DNA from: Microbacterium sp. Au-Mic1
GTDB lineage: Bacteria; Actinomycetota; Actinomycetes; Actinomycetales; Microbacteriaceae
Assembly: GCF_021341785.1 (NCBI RefSeq)
Contig: NZ_JAJTTF010000001.1
Coordinates: 372,001-436,000, forward strand
Length of the DNA: 64,000 nucleotides
Reading direction: 5' to 3'
The position numbers and the translations under genes are program-made. Shown piece by piece: positions 43,190 through 51,819 of this stretch (positions within the stretch are counted from its first letter, which is position 1; every line of letters starts with the position of its first letter). The notes below the pieces were generated by a model that worked only from the letters and a program-made list of their open reading frames with translations, was not told the DNA's origin and did not search any database.

Positions 43190-44449
43190 TCAGCCGCTGG
43201 TGTCGCCGTTCGTGCAGGTCTGCTGGGCCGCCGTACTGCCGCGCACGTTGTCGGAGAGCGGGACCGCAGAAGCGGCCGGCGTCGGCGTCGAGGTCGGAGC
43301 CGCCGAGCCGGCGGGACCGGGCGTCGGCGCGTCCGTGGGCGTCGTCGGTTCGACCGTGACTCCGTCGTTCACCGTGTTCTGGTGCGTGATCAGGACCGGT
43401 TGGTTCGCCGCGACGGCGGACCAGAGCGTCTGCGCGGAGGGGGCATCCGGGATGACGCGGTTGGGGTTGTCGGGGTCGGTGACGTTCGGATACTGGATGA
43501 ACGTGATGTCTGAGGGCTGCACGTCCTTGACGGCGAGGGCGAGCTGAAGGATCGTGGCCGGGTTCTTGAGAGTCGTGCTGGCCTCGAGGTTCGTCAGCGC
43601 GATCGTGGCGATCTTGAGCACTTCGGGCACGTTCGACAGCACCTTCCCACTCGTGAGCTGGCGGGCGAGGCTGGCCAGATACTGCTGCTGGTTGCCGATG
43701 CGCGCGAGGTCGCTGCCGCTCACGAGGCCATGCCTGGTGCGCAGGAACTGCAGCGCCTGGAGGCCCTGGATCGTGTGCTCGCCGGTGCTCAGGTTGAGGC
43801 CCGTGTAGGCGTCGTCGATCGGGGTGGCGAGGCAGACCTGGACTCCGCCGATCGCGTTCGTTATGTCGATCACGGTGCCGAAGTTCACTGCGGCGGCGAA
43901 GTCGACCTGCTGCCCGGACAGCGCCGACACCGTCTTGGCGACGCAGGACAGCCCGCCCTCGTCATAGGTCGTGTTGATCTGGGCGGCGCTCTGCGCGGAC
44001 ACGTTCGTGCCGTCCTTCGTCGTGCACGACGGCACGGGCACGATCATGTCGCGCGGGAAGCTCACGACCGTGATGCGGCGCGGTGAGTTCGAGACGTGCA
44101 TGAGCACGGTCACGTCGTTGTTCACGCTCGACGCGTCGGGGCCATCGCAACGGCCGGGGAACAGGTCCGCGTACTTCGGTTCGCAGGCGTCGATGCCGAC
44201 GACGAGCAGGTTGAAGCCGTTCTTGTACGCGCCGATGTCGGGCGCGGTCGTGGGACCGCCTTCGAGCTGCACGCTGTTGTGCGCCACCGCTGCGGTGAGA
44301 TCGCTGACCACATATCCGACCACGGCCGCGGTGCTCACCAGGACCACGGCGAGGGCGATGCCGAGCGCGCGGAGTGCTCGCGCCCAAGCGCGTGGCCGTC
44401 GTGCAGAGCTGTGCTGGGCGATCGGGCGCGCCGAACGGTGTCGTGTCAC
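43190..44449 (-). CDS. LCP (LytR-CpsA-Psr) family cell-wall ligase
   Basis: Membrane-anchored phosphotransferase of 419 residues that attaches glycopolymers to peptidoglycan. A basic N-terminus (residues 1-25) is followed by one membrane helix (26-50) and an outside LCP domain (about 78-300), with VNNDVTVLMHV near 108, the Arg-Asp pair VSFPRDMIVPVP near 128 and FLRTRHGLVSGSDLARIGNQ near 237. The remaining C-terminus is a Thr/Pro/Ala-rich tail (from about 365) with a final cysteine region. GTG start at 44447-44449 follows AAGGA. Confidence 0.92.
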   Translation of the reverse strand: MTRHRSARPIAQHSSARRPRAWARALRALGIALAVVLVSTAAVVGYVVSDLTAAVAHNSVQLEGGPTTAPDIGAYKNGFNLLVVGIDACEPKYADLFPGRCDGPDASSVNNDVTVLMHVSNSPRRITVVSFPRDMIVPVPSCTTKDGTNVSAQSAAQINTTYDEGGLSCVAKTVSALSGQQVDFAAAVNFGTVIDITNAIGGVQVCLATPIDDAYTGLNLSTGEHTIQGLQALQFLRTRHGLVSGSDLARIGNQQQYLASLARQLTSGKVLSNVPEVLKIATIALTNLEASTTLKNPATILQLALAVKDVQPSDITFIQYPNVTDPDNPNRVIPDAPSAQTLWSAVAANQPVLITHQNTVNDGVTVEPTTPTDAPTPGPAGSAAPTSTPTPAASAVPLSDNVRGSTAAQQTCTNGDTSG

Positions 44450-44596
44450 AGAGATTCCTTCGGGCAGGGCGCTCCGAATGGAATGCCGGCTCGCACTCTA
44501 GGGTCGCCCGTCGTGGATCCGCTGAGCCGATCCCTTGGGAATGCTGAGACCGGCGTCAGGGGATCCGACGCGCCCGGGAATGTCAGCCGCCTCGTC

Positions 44597-44602
44597 TATC
44601 GT
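44597..44602 (+). promoter_or_regulatory. -10 box for the SF2 helicase gene
   Basis: TATCGT lies 8 nt before the ATG at 44611, so the leader is 0-2 nt. Confidence 0.45.
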
Positions 44603-44610
44603 GGAATCCC

Positions 44611-46353
44611 ATGCTCTCCCCGTCCTTCCCTCAGCGCGCGCCCTGGGGCACCGCAGACAGGCTGAGGGCATGGCAGCGCGAAGCTCTGGAGGAGTACTTC
44701 CGGATCCCCGAGCGCCGGGACTTCCTCGTCGCCGCGACGCCGGGCGCCGGCAAGACCACGTTCGCGCTCACGCTCGCGGTCGAGCTGCTGCGCACGAACG
44801 AGGTCGACCGGGTGATCGTGGTCGCGCCGACCGAGCACCTCAAGACGCAGTGGGCCGACGCCGCCGCGCGGGTGCACATCCGCCTGGATCCGCGGTTCCG
44901 CAACAGCCATTGGGCGCCCTCCCGCCAGTACCACGGCGTCGTCGTCACGTACGCGCAGGTCGCTGCGAAGTCATCGGTGCACAAACACCTCACGGAGGAC
45001 GCGCGCACGCTCGTCATCCTCGACGAGGTGCACCACGGCGGTGATGCCCTCAGCTGGGGCGACGCCATCCGCGACGCCTACGGGTCGGCGAAGCGACGTC
45101 TGCTGCTGTCGGGAACCCCGTTCCGCAGCGACACTGCGCCGATCCCGTTCGTCGAGTACCTGCCCGACGAATCGGGTGCCCGGATCTCCAGCACGGATTA
45201 CGCGTACGGCTACGGGCGGGCGCTGCAGGACGGCGTGGTCCGCCCCGTGCTGTTCCACATGTACGCGGGAAAGATGCGCTGGCGCACGAGCGCCGGCGAC
45301 GAGCTCGAGGCGCACCTCGGCCAGGACAACACCAAGGACGTCACCTCTCAGGCCTGGCGCACGGCGCTGGACCCGGAGGGGGAGTGGATGCCCGCCGTGC
45401 TCTCTGCCGCCGATCGGCGGCTCACCGAGATCCGCCATCATGTCCCCGATGCGGGCGGTCTCGTGCTCGCGACCGATCAGACGGTCGCCCGCGCGTATGC
45501 CAAGATCCTGCACTCGCTCACGGGGCAGCGCCCCACCGTCGTGCTGAGCGACGATGCGACCGCCTCGGAGCGGATCGAGAAGTTCAGCGCGTCGGGCGAC
45601 CGTTGGATGGTGGCCGTGCGCATGGTGTCCGAGGGCGTGGACGTGCCCCGCCTCGCGGTCGGCGTGTACGCCACGTCGTCGTCGACGCCGCTCTTCTTCG
45701 CGCAGGCCATCGGCCGCTTCGTGCGCGCCCGCCGTCGCGGCGAGGCGGCGAGCGTGTTCCTGCCCAACGTCCCCGTGCTCATGAAGCTCGCCAACGAGCT
45801 CGAGCGGCAGCGGGACCACGCCCTGGATCGGCAGTCGAAGGACGAGGACGGGCTCGAGGATTCGCTGCTGGAGAACGCGAACCGCGAGGAGGACGCCTCT
45901 GATGCACTCACCCAGGAGTTCAGCTATCAGGCGATCTCCTCGCTCGCGCATTTCGACCGCGTCGTCTTCGACGGCAAGGAGTTCGGCCAGCTCGCCGAGC
46001 CGGGCACGCCCGAGGAGGAGGAGTTCATCGGGATCCCGGGCCTGCTCGAACCCGAGCACGTGCACGAGCTGCTCATGCAGCGGCAGTCGCGGCAGTCGCG
46101 GCTGCGGGAAGCGCGCGAGGCCGTCACCCCGGCGCCGACCACGACGCTGCCGGAGCCGCTGCACCGCACCCTGCGCGAGCAGCGGCAGCTGCTGAACAGT
46201 CTCGTCGGCGTCTATGCGCGCCAGACCGGCGACCCGCACGGCGCCGTGCACGCCGAACTGCGTCGGCTGTGCGGCGGCCCCGCGGTCGCGCAGGCCACCG
46301 TGACGCAGCTGCAGTCGCGCATCGATCTGCTGCGCCGACGCGTGCGCTCCTGA
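44611..46353 (+). CDS. DEAD/DEAH-box SF2 helicase (UvrB/Rad25-like type)
   Basis: The 580-residue protein has the helicase motifs Q/I (DRLRAWQREAL; ATPGAGKTTFAL, Walker A near residue 43), Ia VVAPTEHLKTQW, II LDEVHHGGD (near 138), III LLSGTPFR (near 160), then domain 2 with VRMVSEGVDVPRL (near 345) and motif VI FFAQAIGRFVRAR (near 368). The C-terminal 180 residues are charged and helical, with no known domain. It is a DNA-translocase-like protein widely seen in actinobacteria; specific role unknown. Confidence 0.88.
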   Translation: MLSPSFPQRAPWGTADRLRAWQREALEEYFRIPERRDFLVAATPGAGKTTFALTLAVELLRTNEVDRVIVVAPTEHLKTQWADAAARVHIRLDPRFRNSHWAPSRQYHGVVVTYAQVAAKSSVHKHLTEDARTLVILDEVHHGGDALSWGDAIRDAYGSAKRRLLLSGTPFRSDTAPIPFVEYLPDESGARISSTDYAYGYGRALQDGVVRPVLFHMYAGKMRWRTSAGDELEAHLGQDNTKDVTSQAWRTALDPEGEWMPAVLSAADRRLTEIRHHVPDAGGLVLATDQTVARAYAKILHSLTGQRPTVVLSDDATASERIEKFSASGDRWMVAVRMVSEGVDVPRLAVGVYATSSSTPLFFAQAIGRFVRARRRGEAASVFLPNVPVLMKLANELERQRDHALDRQSKDEDGLEDSLLENANREEDASDALTQEFSYQAISSLAHFDRVVFDGKEFGQLAEPGTPEEEEFIGIPGLLEPEHVHELLMQRQSRQSRLREAREAVTPAPTTTLPEPLHRTLREQRQLLNSLVGVYARQTGDPHGAVHAELRRLCGGPAVAQATVTQLQSRIDLLRRRVRS

Positions 46354-46516
46354 GCCGATTCCGTCTCGGAGCGATCGGCCGCTGAGCAGGTCGTACGGAC
46401 GCGCCCGGAATCTCCCGGTTCGGATCCCCGAAATGCTGTCAATCCCCGTCCTGGCGCGGATCCTCGGGGCCTGGATCGATAGCGTGGAACGGTTGCCCCG
46501 ATCCGTGAAGGACGTC

Positions 46517-47626
46517 ATGAACACCCCTGCTCCTGTCCCCGCCGAGCCCACAGCGGCCGACCGCCGTCGCTGGGCGCGCTACCTCGTCGAGGAGCGCGCG
46601 GAGGCGCATGTCTATCAACAGCTCGCCCAGCGCCGCGAAGGCGAGGAACGCGAGATCCTGCTCGAGCTCGCCGCCGCCGAGGGGCGTCACGAGGCGCACT
46701 GGCTCGAGCTGCTCGGCGGAGAGCCGCACCGTCTTCCGCGTCCCGGCCTGCGCACCCGGATCCTCGGCTGGATGGCGGGGCGCTTCGGATCCATCTTCGT
46801 GCTCGCACTCGCGCAGAGCGCCGAAGCGCGATCCCCGTACGACTCCGAGGCATACGCCACACCGGCCATGCGTGCGGATGAGAAGGTGCACTTCGAAGTG
46901 GTCCGCGGGCTCGCCGCGCGTGGTCGGCGCCAGCTCTCAGGGTCCTTCCGGGCCGCGGTGTTCGGCGCGAACGATGGTCTGGTGAGCAACCTGGCGCTCG
47001 TGCTCGGCATCGGCGCCACCGGTGTGAGCAGCGGGTTCGTGCTGTTCAGCGGCTTCGCGGGCCTGCTCGCCGGGGCGCTCTCGATGGGGGCGGGCGAGTT
47101 CGTGTCCGTGCGCTCGCAGCGCGAGCTGCTGGAGGCCACCGAGGAGAACGGGCACGGCGACGCCACCGCGAGCGACCTCGACCTCGATGAGAACGAGCTC
47201 GCGCTCGTGTACCGGGCGAGGGGCATGGACGCCGACGAGTCGCTGCAGCGCGCCCGCCGCGTCGTGAGCGCGGCCAAGGCCGGAATGGCGCAGCGGGCCA
47301 CCGGCCCGCTGCGCGTGCCGATCGCCGATGGCGACGAGCACGAGATCATCGGCAACGCCTGGCCGGCCGCGATCTCGAGCTTCCTGCTCTTCGCGTCCGG
47401 CGCGATCGTGCCGGTGCTGCCGTGGATCTTCGGGATGCAGGGCACGCCGGCGGTGCTCCTGGCCCTCACGCTCGTCGGGATCGCCCTGCTCGGCACCGGT
47501 GCGACCGTCGGGGTGCTCTCCGGCGGGCCGCCGCTGCGGCGCGGTCTGCGCCAGTTGGCGATCGGATTCGGCGCCGCCGCCGTCACCTACGTGCTGGGTC
47601 TGCTGTTCAACGTCAGCGTCGGCTGA
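46517..47626 (+). CDS. VIT1/CCC1 transporter with N-terminal ferritin-like domain
   Basis: The 369-residue protein joins two parts. Residues 1 to about 130 are helical with ferritin-like iron ligands (EERAEAHVYQQL near 25 and EGRHEAHWLELL near 55). Residues 135-369 are the VIT1 region, with GANDGLVSNLALVLG near 152, GLLAGALSMGAGEFVSVRSQ near 182 and three C-terminal helices. Such fusions export or store iron or manganese, with the N-domain binding the metal. ATG at 46517 follows GAAGGA; a longer frame starting 84 bp upstream lacks a ribosome-binding site. Confidence 0.9.
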   Translation: MNTPAPVPAEPTAADRRRWARYLVEERAEAHVYQQLAQRREGEEREILLELAAAEGRHEAHWLELLGGEPHRLPRPGLRTRILGWMAGRFGSIFVLALAQSAEARSPYDSEAYATPAMRADEKVHFEVVRGLAARGRRQLSGSFRAAVFGANDGLVSNLALVLGIGATGVSSGFVLFSGFAGLLAGALSMGAGEFVSVRSQRELLEATEENGHGDATASDLDLDENELALVYRARGMDADESLQRARRVVSAAKAGMAQRATGPLRVPIADGDEHEIIGNAWPAAISSFLLFASGAIVPVLPWIFGMQGTPAVLLALTLVGIALLGTGATVGVLSGGPPLRRGLRQLAIGFGAAAVTYVLGLLFNVSVG

Positions 47627-47631
47627 CCCAC

Positions 47632-47684
47632 GGCGGATACGAGGAGAGCCGGGATCGCTGATCCCGGCTCTCCTCGTATCCGCC
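47632..47684 (+). terminator. 25-bp perfect hairpin after the VIT1 gene
   Basis: Arms 47632-47656 and 47660-47684 are perfect reverse complements, beginning GGCGGATACGAGGAG, around a 3-nt loop GCT. There is no following T-run. It starts 5 nt after the VIT1 stop codon, so its first role is probably termination or mRNA 3'-end protection. Confidence 0.75.
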
Positions 47685-47703
47685 CATCGACTGACCGGGC
47701 ACG

Positions 47704-47741
47704 AAGAAGGCCCCGGATCCTTTCGGACCCGGGGCCTTCTT
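47704..47741 (-). terminator. Terminator of the tRNA-Leu gene
   Basis: AAGAAGGCCCCGG (47704-47716) and CCGGGGCCTTCTT (47729-47741) form a 13-bp stem. Inside, after one A/C mismatch, TCC/GGA pairs over a 4-nt loop. It lies 7 bp beyond the tRNA 3' end on the minus strand. Confidence 0.8.
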
Positions 47742-47748
47742 ACCAGCG

Positions 47749-47833
47749 TGCGCGAGGGGGGACTTGAACCCCCACGCCCTATTCGGGCACTAGCACCTCA
47801 AGCTAGCGCGTCTACCTATTCCGCCACCCGCGC
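47749..47833 (-). tRNA. tRNA-Leu (anticodon GAG)
   Basis: The minus strand begins GCGCGGGTGGCGGAATAGG and ends CCCCCTCGCGCA. The 7-bp acceptor stem pairs GCGCGGG with CTCGCGC (one G-U). The anticodon stem CTAGC/GCTAG encloses loop TTGAGGT, giving anticodon GAG (codon CUC). A long variable arm (GTGCCCGAATAGGGCGT) marks it as a type II tRNA, and the T loop is GTTCAAG. CCA is not encoded, and no integration scar is seen at its 3' end. Confidence 0.96.
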
Positions 47834-47930
47834 TGGTGTTTTCGGCTGTTCCCAACCGAAGATCGAGATTAGCACGATCCTGGGGCCTGCTCGAACCAGG
47901 GTGCACGTCGGGCGCGTCGCAGGGGTTCGA

Positions 47931-47936
47931 TAGCCT
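47931..47936 (+). promoter_or_regulatory. -10 box, leaderless start for the M20 peptidase gene
   Basis: TAGCCT lies 6 nt (GGTGCC) before the ATG at 47943. Confidence 0.6.
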
Positions 47937-47942
47937 GGTGCC

Positions 47943-49244
47943 ATGCCCCAGACGGATGCCGGACTTCCCGAGGTCGCGCGGATCGCCGCCGAGCTCATCC
48001 GTTTCGACACGTCCAACTTCGGCGGCGGCGACGCGAAGGGCGAGCGGGAGGCCGCGGAGTACGTCGGGGCCTACCTGGAGTCGCTCGGCCTGCAGCCGGA
48101 GTACTACGAGCCGATCCCGCGGCGGACGAACGTCATGGCGCGGGTGGAGGGTCGGAACAAGGACAAGCCGGCGCTCGTCGTGCACGGGCATCTCGACGTC
48201 GTGCCCGCGATGGCGCGGGATTGGAGCGTGGACCCGTTCGCCGGCATCGTGCAGGACGGCATGCTCTGGGGCCGCGGCGCGGTCGACATGAAGAACATGG
48301 ACGCGATGATCCTCACGTCCGTGGCGGAGATCCTGCGGGCGGGCGAGCAGCCCGAGCGCGACCTGATCCTGGTGTTCTTCGCCGATGAGGAGAACGGCGG
48401 CGTCGAGGGCTCCGCTCTTGTCGTGCAGAACCGGCCCGAGTGGTTCGCGGGGGCGTCCGAGGCGATCAGTGAGGTCGGCGGATATTCGATCCCCGTCGGA
48501 GACCAGCGCGCCTACCTGCTGCAGGTGGGGGAGAAGGCGCTGATGTGGATCCGCCTCATCGCGAAGGGGCGTGCCGGGCACGGCAGCCGCTTCCATCCCG
48601 ACAACGCGGTGACGAAACTCGCCGACGCCGTCGCCGCGATCGGCCGCACCTCGTGGCCGATCCAGCTCACCGACACCACTCGCGACTTCCTCGACCGGAT
48701 GAGCGCGCTGACAGGCCTTCCCGTGGACGACCCCGATGCCCTGGCCGCGACGGCGGGCCCCGCCGAGGCGTTCCTGCGCTCCACGCTGCGCACGACGACG
48801 AACCCCACCGTGCTGCAGGCCGGTTACAAGCACAACGTCATTCCCGAGCGCGCCGAGGCGCTCATCGACGTGCGTGTGATCCCGGGCCAGGAAGAGGACG
48901 TGCTCAGGCAGCTGCGCGCACTCGTCGGCGACGACATCGAGCTCGAGATGGTGGTGCAGGACATCGGCATGGAGACGCCGTTCGCCGGTCCTCTCGTCGA
49001 CGCCATGGTCGCGGCGCTCGAGCGGCACGATCCGGGCGTCCCCGTCATCCCGTACCTGCTCGGCGCGGGCACGGACAACAAGGCGCTCGCGTTCCTCGGC
49101 ATCACGGGCTACGGCTTCGCGCCGCTGAGACTGCCCGCCGATCTCGACTTCACCGGCATGTTCCACGGCGTGGACGAGCGCGTGCCGATCGATTCGCTGG
49201 TGTTCGGGCAGCGCGTGCTGACCGACCTGCTGCGCACCTACTGA
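47943..49244 (+). CDS. M20-family metallopeptidase/deacylase
   Basis: A 433-residue zinc hydrolase of the M20/M25/M40 family (ArgE/DapE/carboxypeptidase-like). Metal and catalytic residues are visible: VVHGHLDVVPA (His-x-Asp near 80), GAVDMKNMDAM (bridging Asp near 113) and FFADEENGGVEG (catalytic Glu pair near 147); the C-terminal histidine is in the FTGMFHGVDER region. The lid domain lies about 190-320. It cleaves peptides or N-acyl amino acids; exact substrate unknown. It precedes uppP by 69 bp. Confidence 0.9.
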   Translation: MPQTDAGLPEVARIAAELIRFDTSNFGGGDAKGEREAAEYVGAYLESLGLQPEYYEPIPRRTNVMARVEGRNKDKPALVVHGHLDVVPAMARDWSVDPFAGIVQDGMLWGRGAVDMKNMDAMILTSVAEILRAGEQPERDLILVFFADEENGGVEGSALVVQNRPEWFAGASEAISEVGGYSIPVGDQRAYLLQVGEKALMWIRLIAKGRAGHGSRFHPDNAVTKLADAVAAIGRTSWPIQLTDTTRDFLDRMSALTGLPVDDPDALAATAGPAEAFLRSTLRTTTNPTVLQAGYKHNVIPERAEALIDVRVIPGQEEDVLRQLRALVGDDIELEMVVQDIGMETPFAGPLVDAMVAALERHDPGVPVIPYLLGAGTDNKALAFLGITGYGFAPLRLPADLDFTGMFHGVDERVPIDSLVFGQRVLTDLLRTY

Positions 49245-49313
49245 CCGCCGCTCCGGTTCACGACCACAGACCGACCTCCCCGCGCGAGCCTGCGCACGAC
49301 GCGAAAGCGATCC

Positions 49314-50138
49314 ATGCACCTTCTCGAAGCCATCTTCCTGGGGATCGTCCAGGGCCTCACCGAGTTCCTGCCGATCTCCTCCAGCGCGCACCTCCGCATC
49401 GTCGGCGCCTTCCTGCCGAGCGCACAGGATCCCGGCGCCGCGTTCACCGCGATCACCCAGATCGGCACCGAGGCGGCCGTCGTGGTGTTCTTCTGGCGCG
49501 ACATCGTCCGGATCATCGGGAACTGGTGGGCCGCCCTGATCGGCCGGATCCCGCGCAACGACCCCGATGCCAGGATGGGATGGCTGATCATCATCGGCAG
49601 CATCCCGATCGTCGTGCTCGGTCTGGTCTTCAAGGACCAGATCGAGACCGTGTTCCGTTCGCTGTGGCTGGTCGCGATCATGCTCATCGTGTTCGGCGTG
49701 CTGCTCGGCGTCGCGGATGCGATCGGGGCGCGTCGGCGCACCCTCAAGGACCTCACCCTCGGTCACGGCATCGTGTACGGCCTCGCGCAGTCGCTCGCGC
49801 TGATCCCCGGCGTGTCCCGGTCGGGCGGCACGATCACGGCGGGCCTGCTGCTCGGCTATGAGCGCGAGGCGGCCGCGCGCTACGCGTTCCTGCTCGCGAT
49901 CCCGGCCGTCTTCGGATCCGGCGTCTATCAGGCGGTCAAGAGCATCGGCGAGCCGAGCGTGTTCTCCGCGGGCGAGACCCTCGCCGCCACGGGCATCGCC
50001 TTCGTCGTGGGCCTGGGCGTCATCGCGTTCTTCATGCGCTGGATCTCGCAGCGCAGCTTCCTGCCGTTCGTGGTCTACCGGATCCTGCTCGGCATCGTGC
50101 TCATCGTCCTGCTCGCGCTCGGCGTGATCAAGCCCTGA
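49314..50138 (+). CDS. uppP: Undecaprenyl-diphosphatase
   Basis: Integral membrane enzyme that recycles undecaprenyl diphosphate for cell-wall synthesis and can give bacitracin resistance. The 274-residue BacA/UppP protein has the motif [18 protein letters not shown] (residues 9-26, with the catalytic Glu/Ser/His) and the second conserved region [20 protein letters not shown] near 160. Eight helices, normal length. A palindrome follows the stop. Confidence 0.96.
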   Translation: MHLLEAIFLGIVQGLTEFLPISSSAHLRIVGAFLPSAQDPGAAFTAITQIGTEAAVVVFFWRDIVRIIGNWWAALIGRIPRNDPDARMGWLIIIGSIPIVVLGLVFKDQIETVFRSLWLVAIMLIVFGVLLGVADAIGARRRTLKDLTLGHGIVYGLAQSLALIPGVSRSGGTITAGLLLGYEREAAARYAFLLAIPAVFGSGVYQAVKSIGEPSVFSAGETLAATGIAFVVGLGVIAFFMRWISQRSFLPFVVYRILLGIVLIVLLALGVIKP

Positions 50139-50145
50139 CCGCGCG

Positions 50146-50163
50146 TCCGCCCGCGCGGGCGGA
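50146..50163. terminator. Palindrome between convergent uppP and PAC2 genes
   Basis: TCCGCCCGCGCGGGCGGA is a perfect 18-bp palindrome, suited to act as a bidirectional terminator in the 50-bp gap. Confidence 0.5.
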
Positions 50164-50188
50164 TCGGAATCCGTGCGGGCGCGACGGC

Positions 50189-51040
50189 TCAGCGCTTGTG
50201 CTCGCCCGGACCCTCGCCGTTGCGACGGAAGAACCGCTCGAAGGCCTGTGCGATCGCCTCGCCCGAGGCGTCGGGGGATTCCCAGGTGTCGCGCTTCGTC
50301 TCGAGCTGCGCGATGTAGGCGGCCATCTCCTCGTCCTCCGCGGCGGCGGCGTCGATCGTCGCCTCCCACATGGCGGCTTCGGTCGACAGCGATCCTCGCG
50401 GCACGTCGACCCCGGTCACCTCGTGCAGCCGGTCCAACAGGGCCAGCGTCGCCTTGGGGGACGAGCCGCCGGTCTGCACGTAATGGGGCACGTTGGCCCA
50501 GAGCGACAGCGCGGGGATCCCGGCCTCCTCCGCAGCGTGCTCGAGAGCGGAGAGTATTCCGATCGGGCCCTCGTACGTCGAGCGCTCGATGCCGAGCGCC
50601 TCGCGGACCTCGGCGTTCTCGCTCGACGCGAAGATCGAGATGGGGCGGGTGTGCGGCACGTCCGAGAGCATCGCGCCGAGTGTCACGAAGCCCGTGACGT
50701 CCTCGCTGAGTGCCGCGTCGATGAACTCGGCGCTGAACGCCTGCCATGCCCGCGCGGGCTCGGTGCCGGTCAGCAGCCACAGCCTCGGCTCGGTGCTCTC
50801 CGGGGCTCCGGCGGGCCGCAGCATCCGTGCCGAGGGCCAGCGGAGGCTGCGATTGCCCGCCTGGTCGCGTTCGAGCGTCGGGCGGGCCCACTGGTAGTCG
50901 AAGTACAGCTCGGGATCGGCCGCGTGCACGAGGGAGTAGCCGCCGTCGTCGATCTGCTCGGCAGCGGCTGATGCGGCCTCTCCGGCGTCGTTCCAGCCGT
51001 CGAAGGCGGCGACGACGATCCGGGTTCCGAGTACCTGCAC
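50189..51040 (-). CDS. PAC2-family protein
   Basis: A 283-residue protein of the PAC2 (proteasome assembly chaperone 2-like) family: N-terminal VVAAFDGWNDAGEAAS (near residue 9), GAMLSDVPHTRP (near 143) and WANVPHYVQTGGSSPKATLALL (near 203, split over two conserved turns). In mycobacteria a PAC2 gene lies in the same area as the proteasome genes, but its function in bacteria is not settled. GTG start at 51038-51040 follows GGAAGGA. The C-terminal tail is charged and lysine/arginine-rich. Confidence 0.9.
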   Translation of the reverse strand: MQVLGTRIVVAAFDGWNDAGEAASAAAEQIDDGGYSLVHAADPELYFDYQWARPTLERDQAGNRSLRWPSARMLRPAGAPESTEPRLWLLTGTEPARAWQAFSAEFIDAALSEDVTGFVTLGAMLSDVPHTRPISIFASSENAEVREALGIERSTYEGPIGILSALEHAAEEAGIPALSLWANVPHYVQTGGSSPKATLALLDRLHEVTGVDVPRGSLSTEAAMWEATIDAAAAEDEEMAAYIAQLETKRDTWESPDASGEAIAQAFERFFRRNGEGPGEHKR

Positions 51041-51120
51041 AGTGTTCCTTCCTGCGGCGACCTGCGCCGTGTGTTCCGTCCAGGCTAGTCCCCGCCACCG
51101 TCGGCGGCGCGGGCCGCCGG

Positions 51121-51126
51121 TACGAT
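51121..51126 (+). promoter_or_regulatory. -10 box, leaderless start for the HAD gene
   Basis: TACGAT lies 6 nt (GGGGGA) before the GTG at 51133. The G-run might also act as a weak ribosome-binding site. Confidence 0.5.
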
Positions 51127-51132
51127 GGGGGA

Positions 51133-51819
51133 GTGAATCAGCACCCTCGCGCGGTCCTCTGGGACATGGACGGAACCCTTGTCGACACCGAACCGTACTG
51201 GATGGACGCCGAGACCGATCTCATCGAGTCCTTCGGCGGCACCTGGACCCATGAGCAGGCTCTGCAGCTGGTCGGCAACGGCCTGATCGACAGCGCGATC
51301 ATCCTCCAGGGCGCCGGTGTCGAGATGGGTGCCCAGGAGATCGTGGACGAGCTCACCGAGCGCGTGCGCGTGCGTCTGCAGCAGGACGGCGTGCCGTTCC
51401 GGCCGGGCGCGCGGGAGCTGCTGCGCGAGCTGCGCGAGGCGGGCATCCGCACGGCCCTGGTCACCATGTCGCTGCGTCGCATGGCCGAGGACATCGTGTC
51501 GCTCATCGGTTTCGACGCGTTCGACGTGATCGTCGGCGGCGATGACGTCGAACGTCCCAAGCCCTTCCCGGACCCCTATCTGCAGGCGGCCGACGCGCTC
51601 GGCGTCGACATCGCCGACACCGTGGCGCTCGAGGATTCGCGCACCGGATTGCAGGCCGCCGTATCCGCCCGTACGGTCGCGATCGGCGTGCCGCACATCG
51701 TCGCCCTCGACGGTCTCGATGCGGATGCCATCTGGGACTCGCTGGACGGGCGCGGAGTCGATGACCTCGCCGTCGAGTTCACCCGTGTCCGCGCCGCCCG
51801 CGCGGAGGCGGCCCTGTGA
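51133..51819 (+). CDS. HAD-family phosphatase/phosphoglucomutase-like
   Basis: A 228-residue haloacid-dehalogenase protein with motif I DMDGTLVDTEPYW (near residue 12), motif II VTMSLRR (Thr/Ser near 112), the lysine in ERPKPFPDPY (near 140) and motif IV LEDSRTGLQAA (near 163). The cap helix 20-80 places it with beta-phosphoglucomutase/phosphatase types acting on sugar phosphates. The GTG at 51133 was chosen because motif I then starts at the family position. It overlaps trmI by 4 bp and is probably co-transcribed with it. Confidence 0.85.
   Translation: MNQHPRAVLWDMDGTLVDTEPYWMDAETDLIESFGGTWTHEQALQLVGNGLIDSAIILQGAGVEMGAQEIVDELTERVRVRLQQDGVPFRPGARELLRELREAGIRTALVTMSLRRMAEDIVSLIGFDAFDVIVGGDDVERPKPFPDPYLQAADALGVDIADTVALEDSRTGLQAAVSARTVAIGVPHIVALDGLDADAIWDSLDGRGVDDLAVEFTRVRAARAEAAL

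Noticed and set aside
47749..47833. tRNA-Leu as an integration site for a mobile element
   Set aside because: No direct repeat of the tRNA end, integrase gene or composition change is found on either side.
47790..51098. Minus-strand open frame of about 1,100 codons
   Set aside because: Runs antisense to the M20 peptidase and uppP genes and through the tRNA-Leu gene; composition is Arg/His/Asp-rich and only the PAC2 frame nearby is real.
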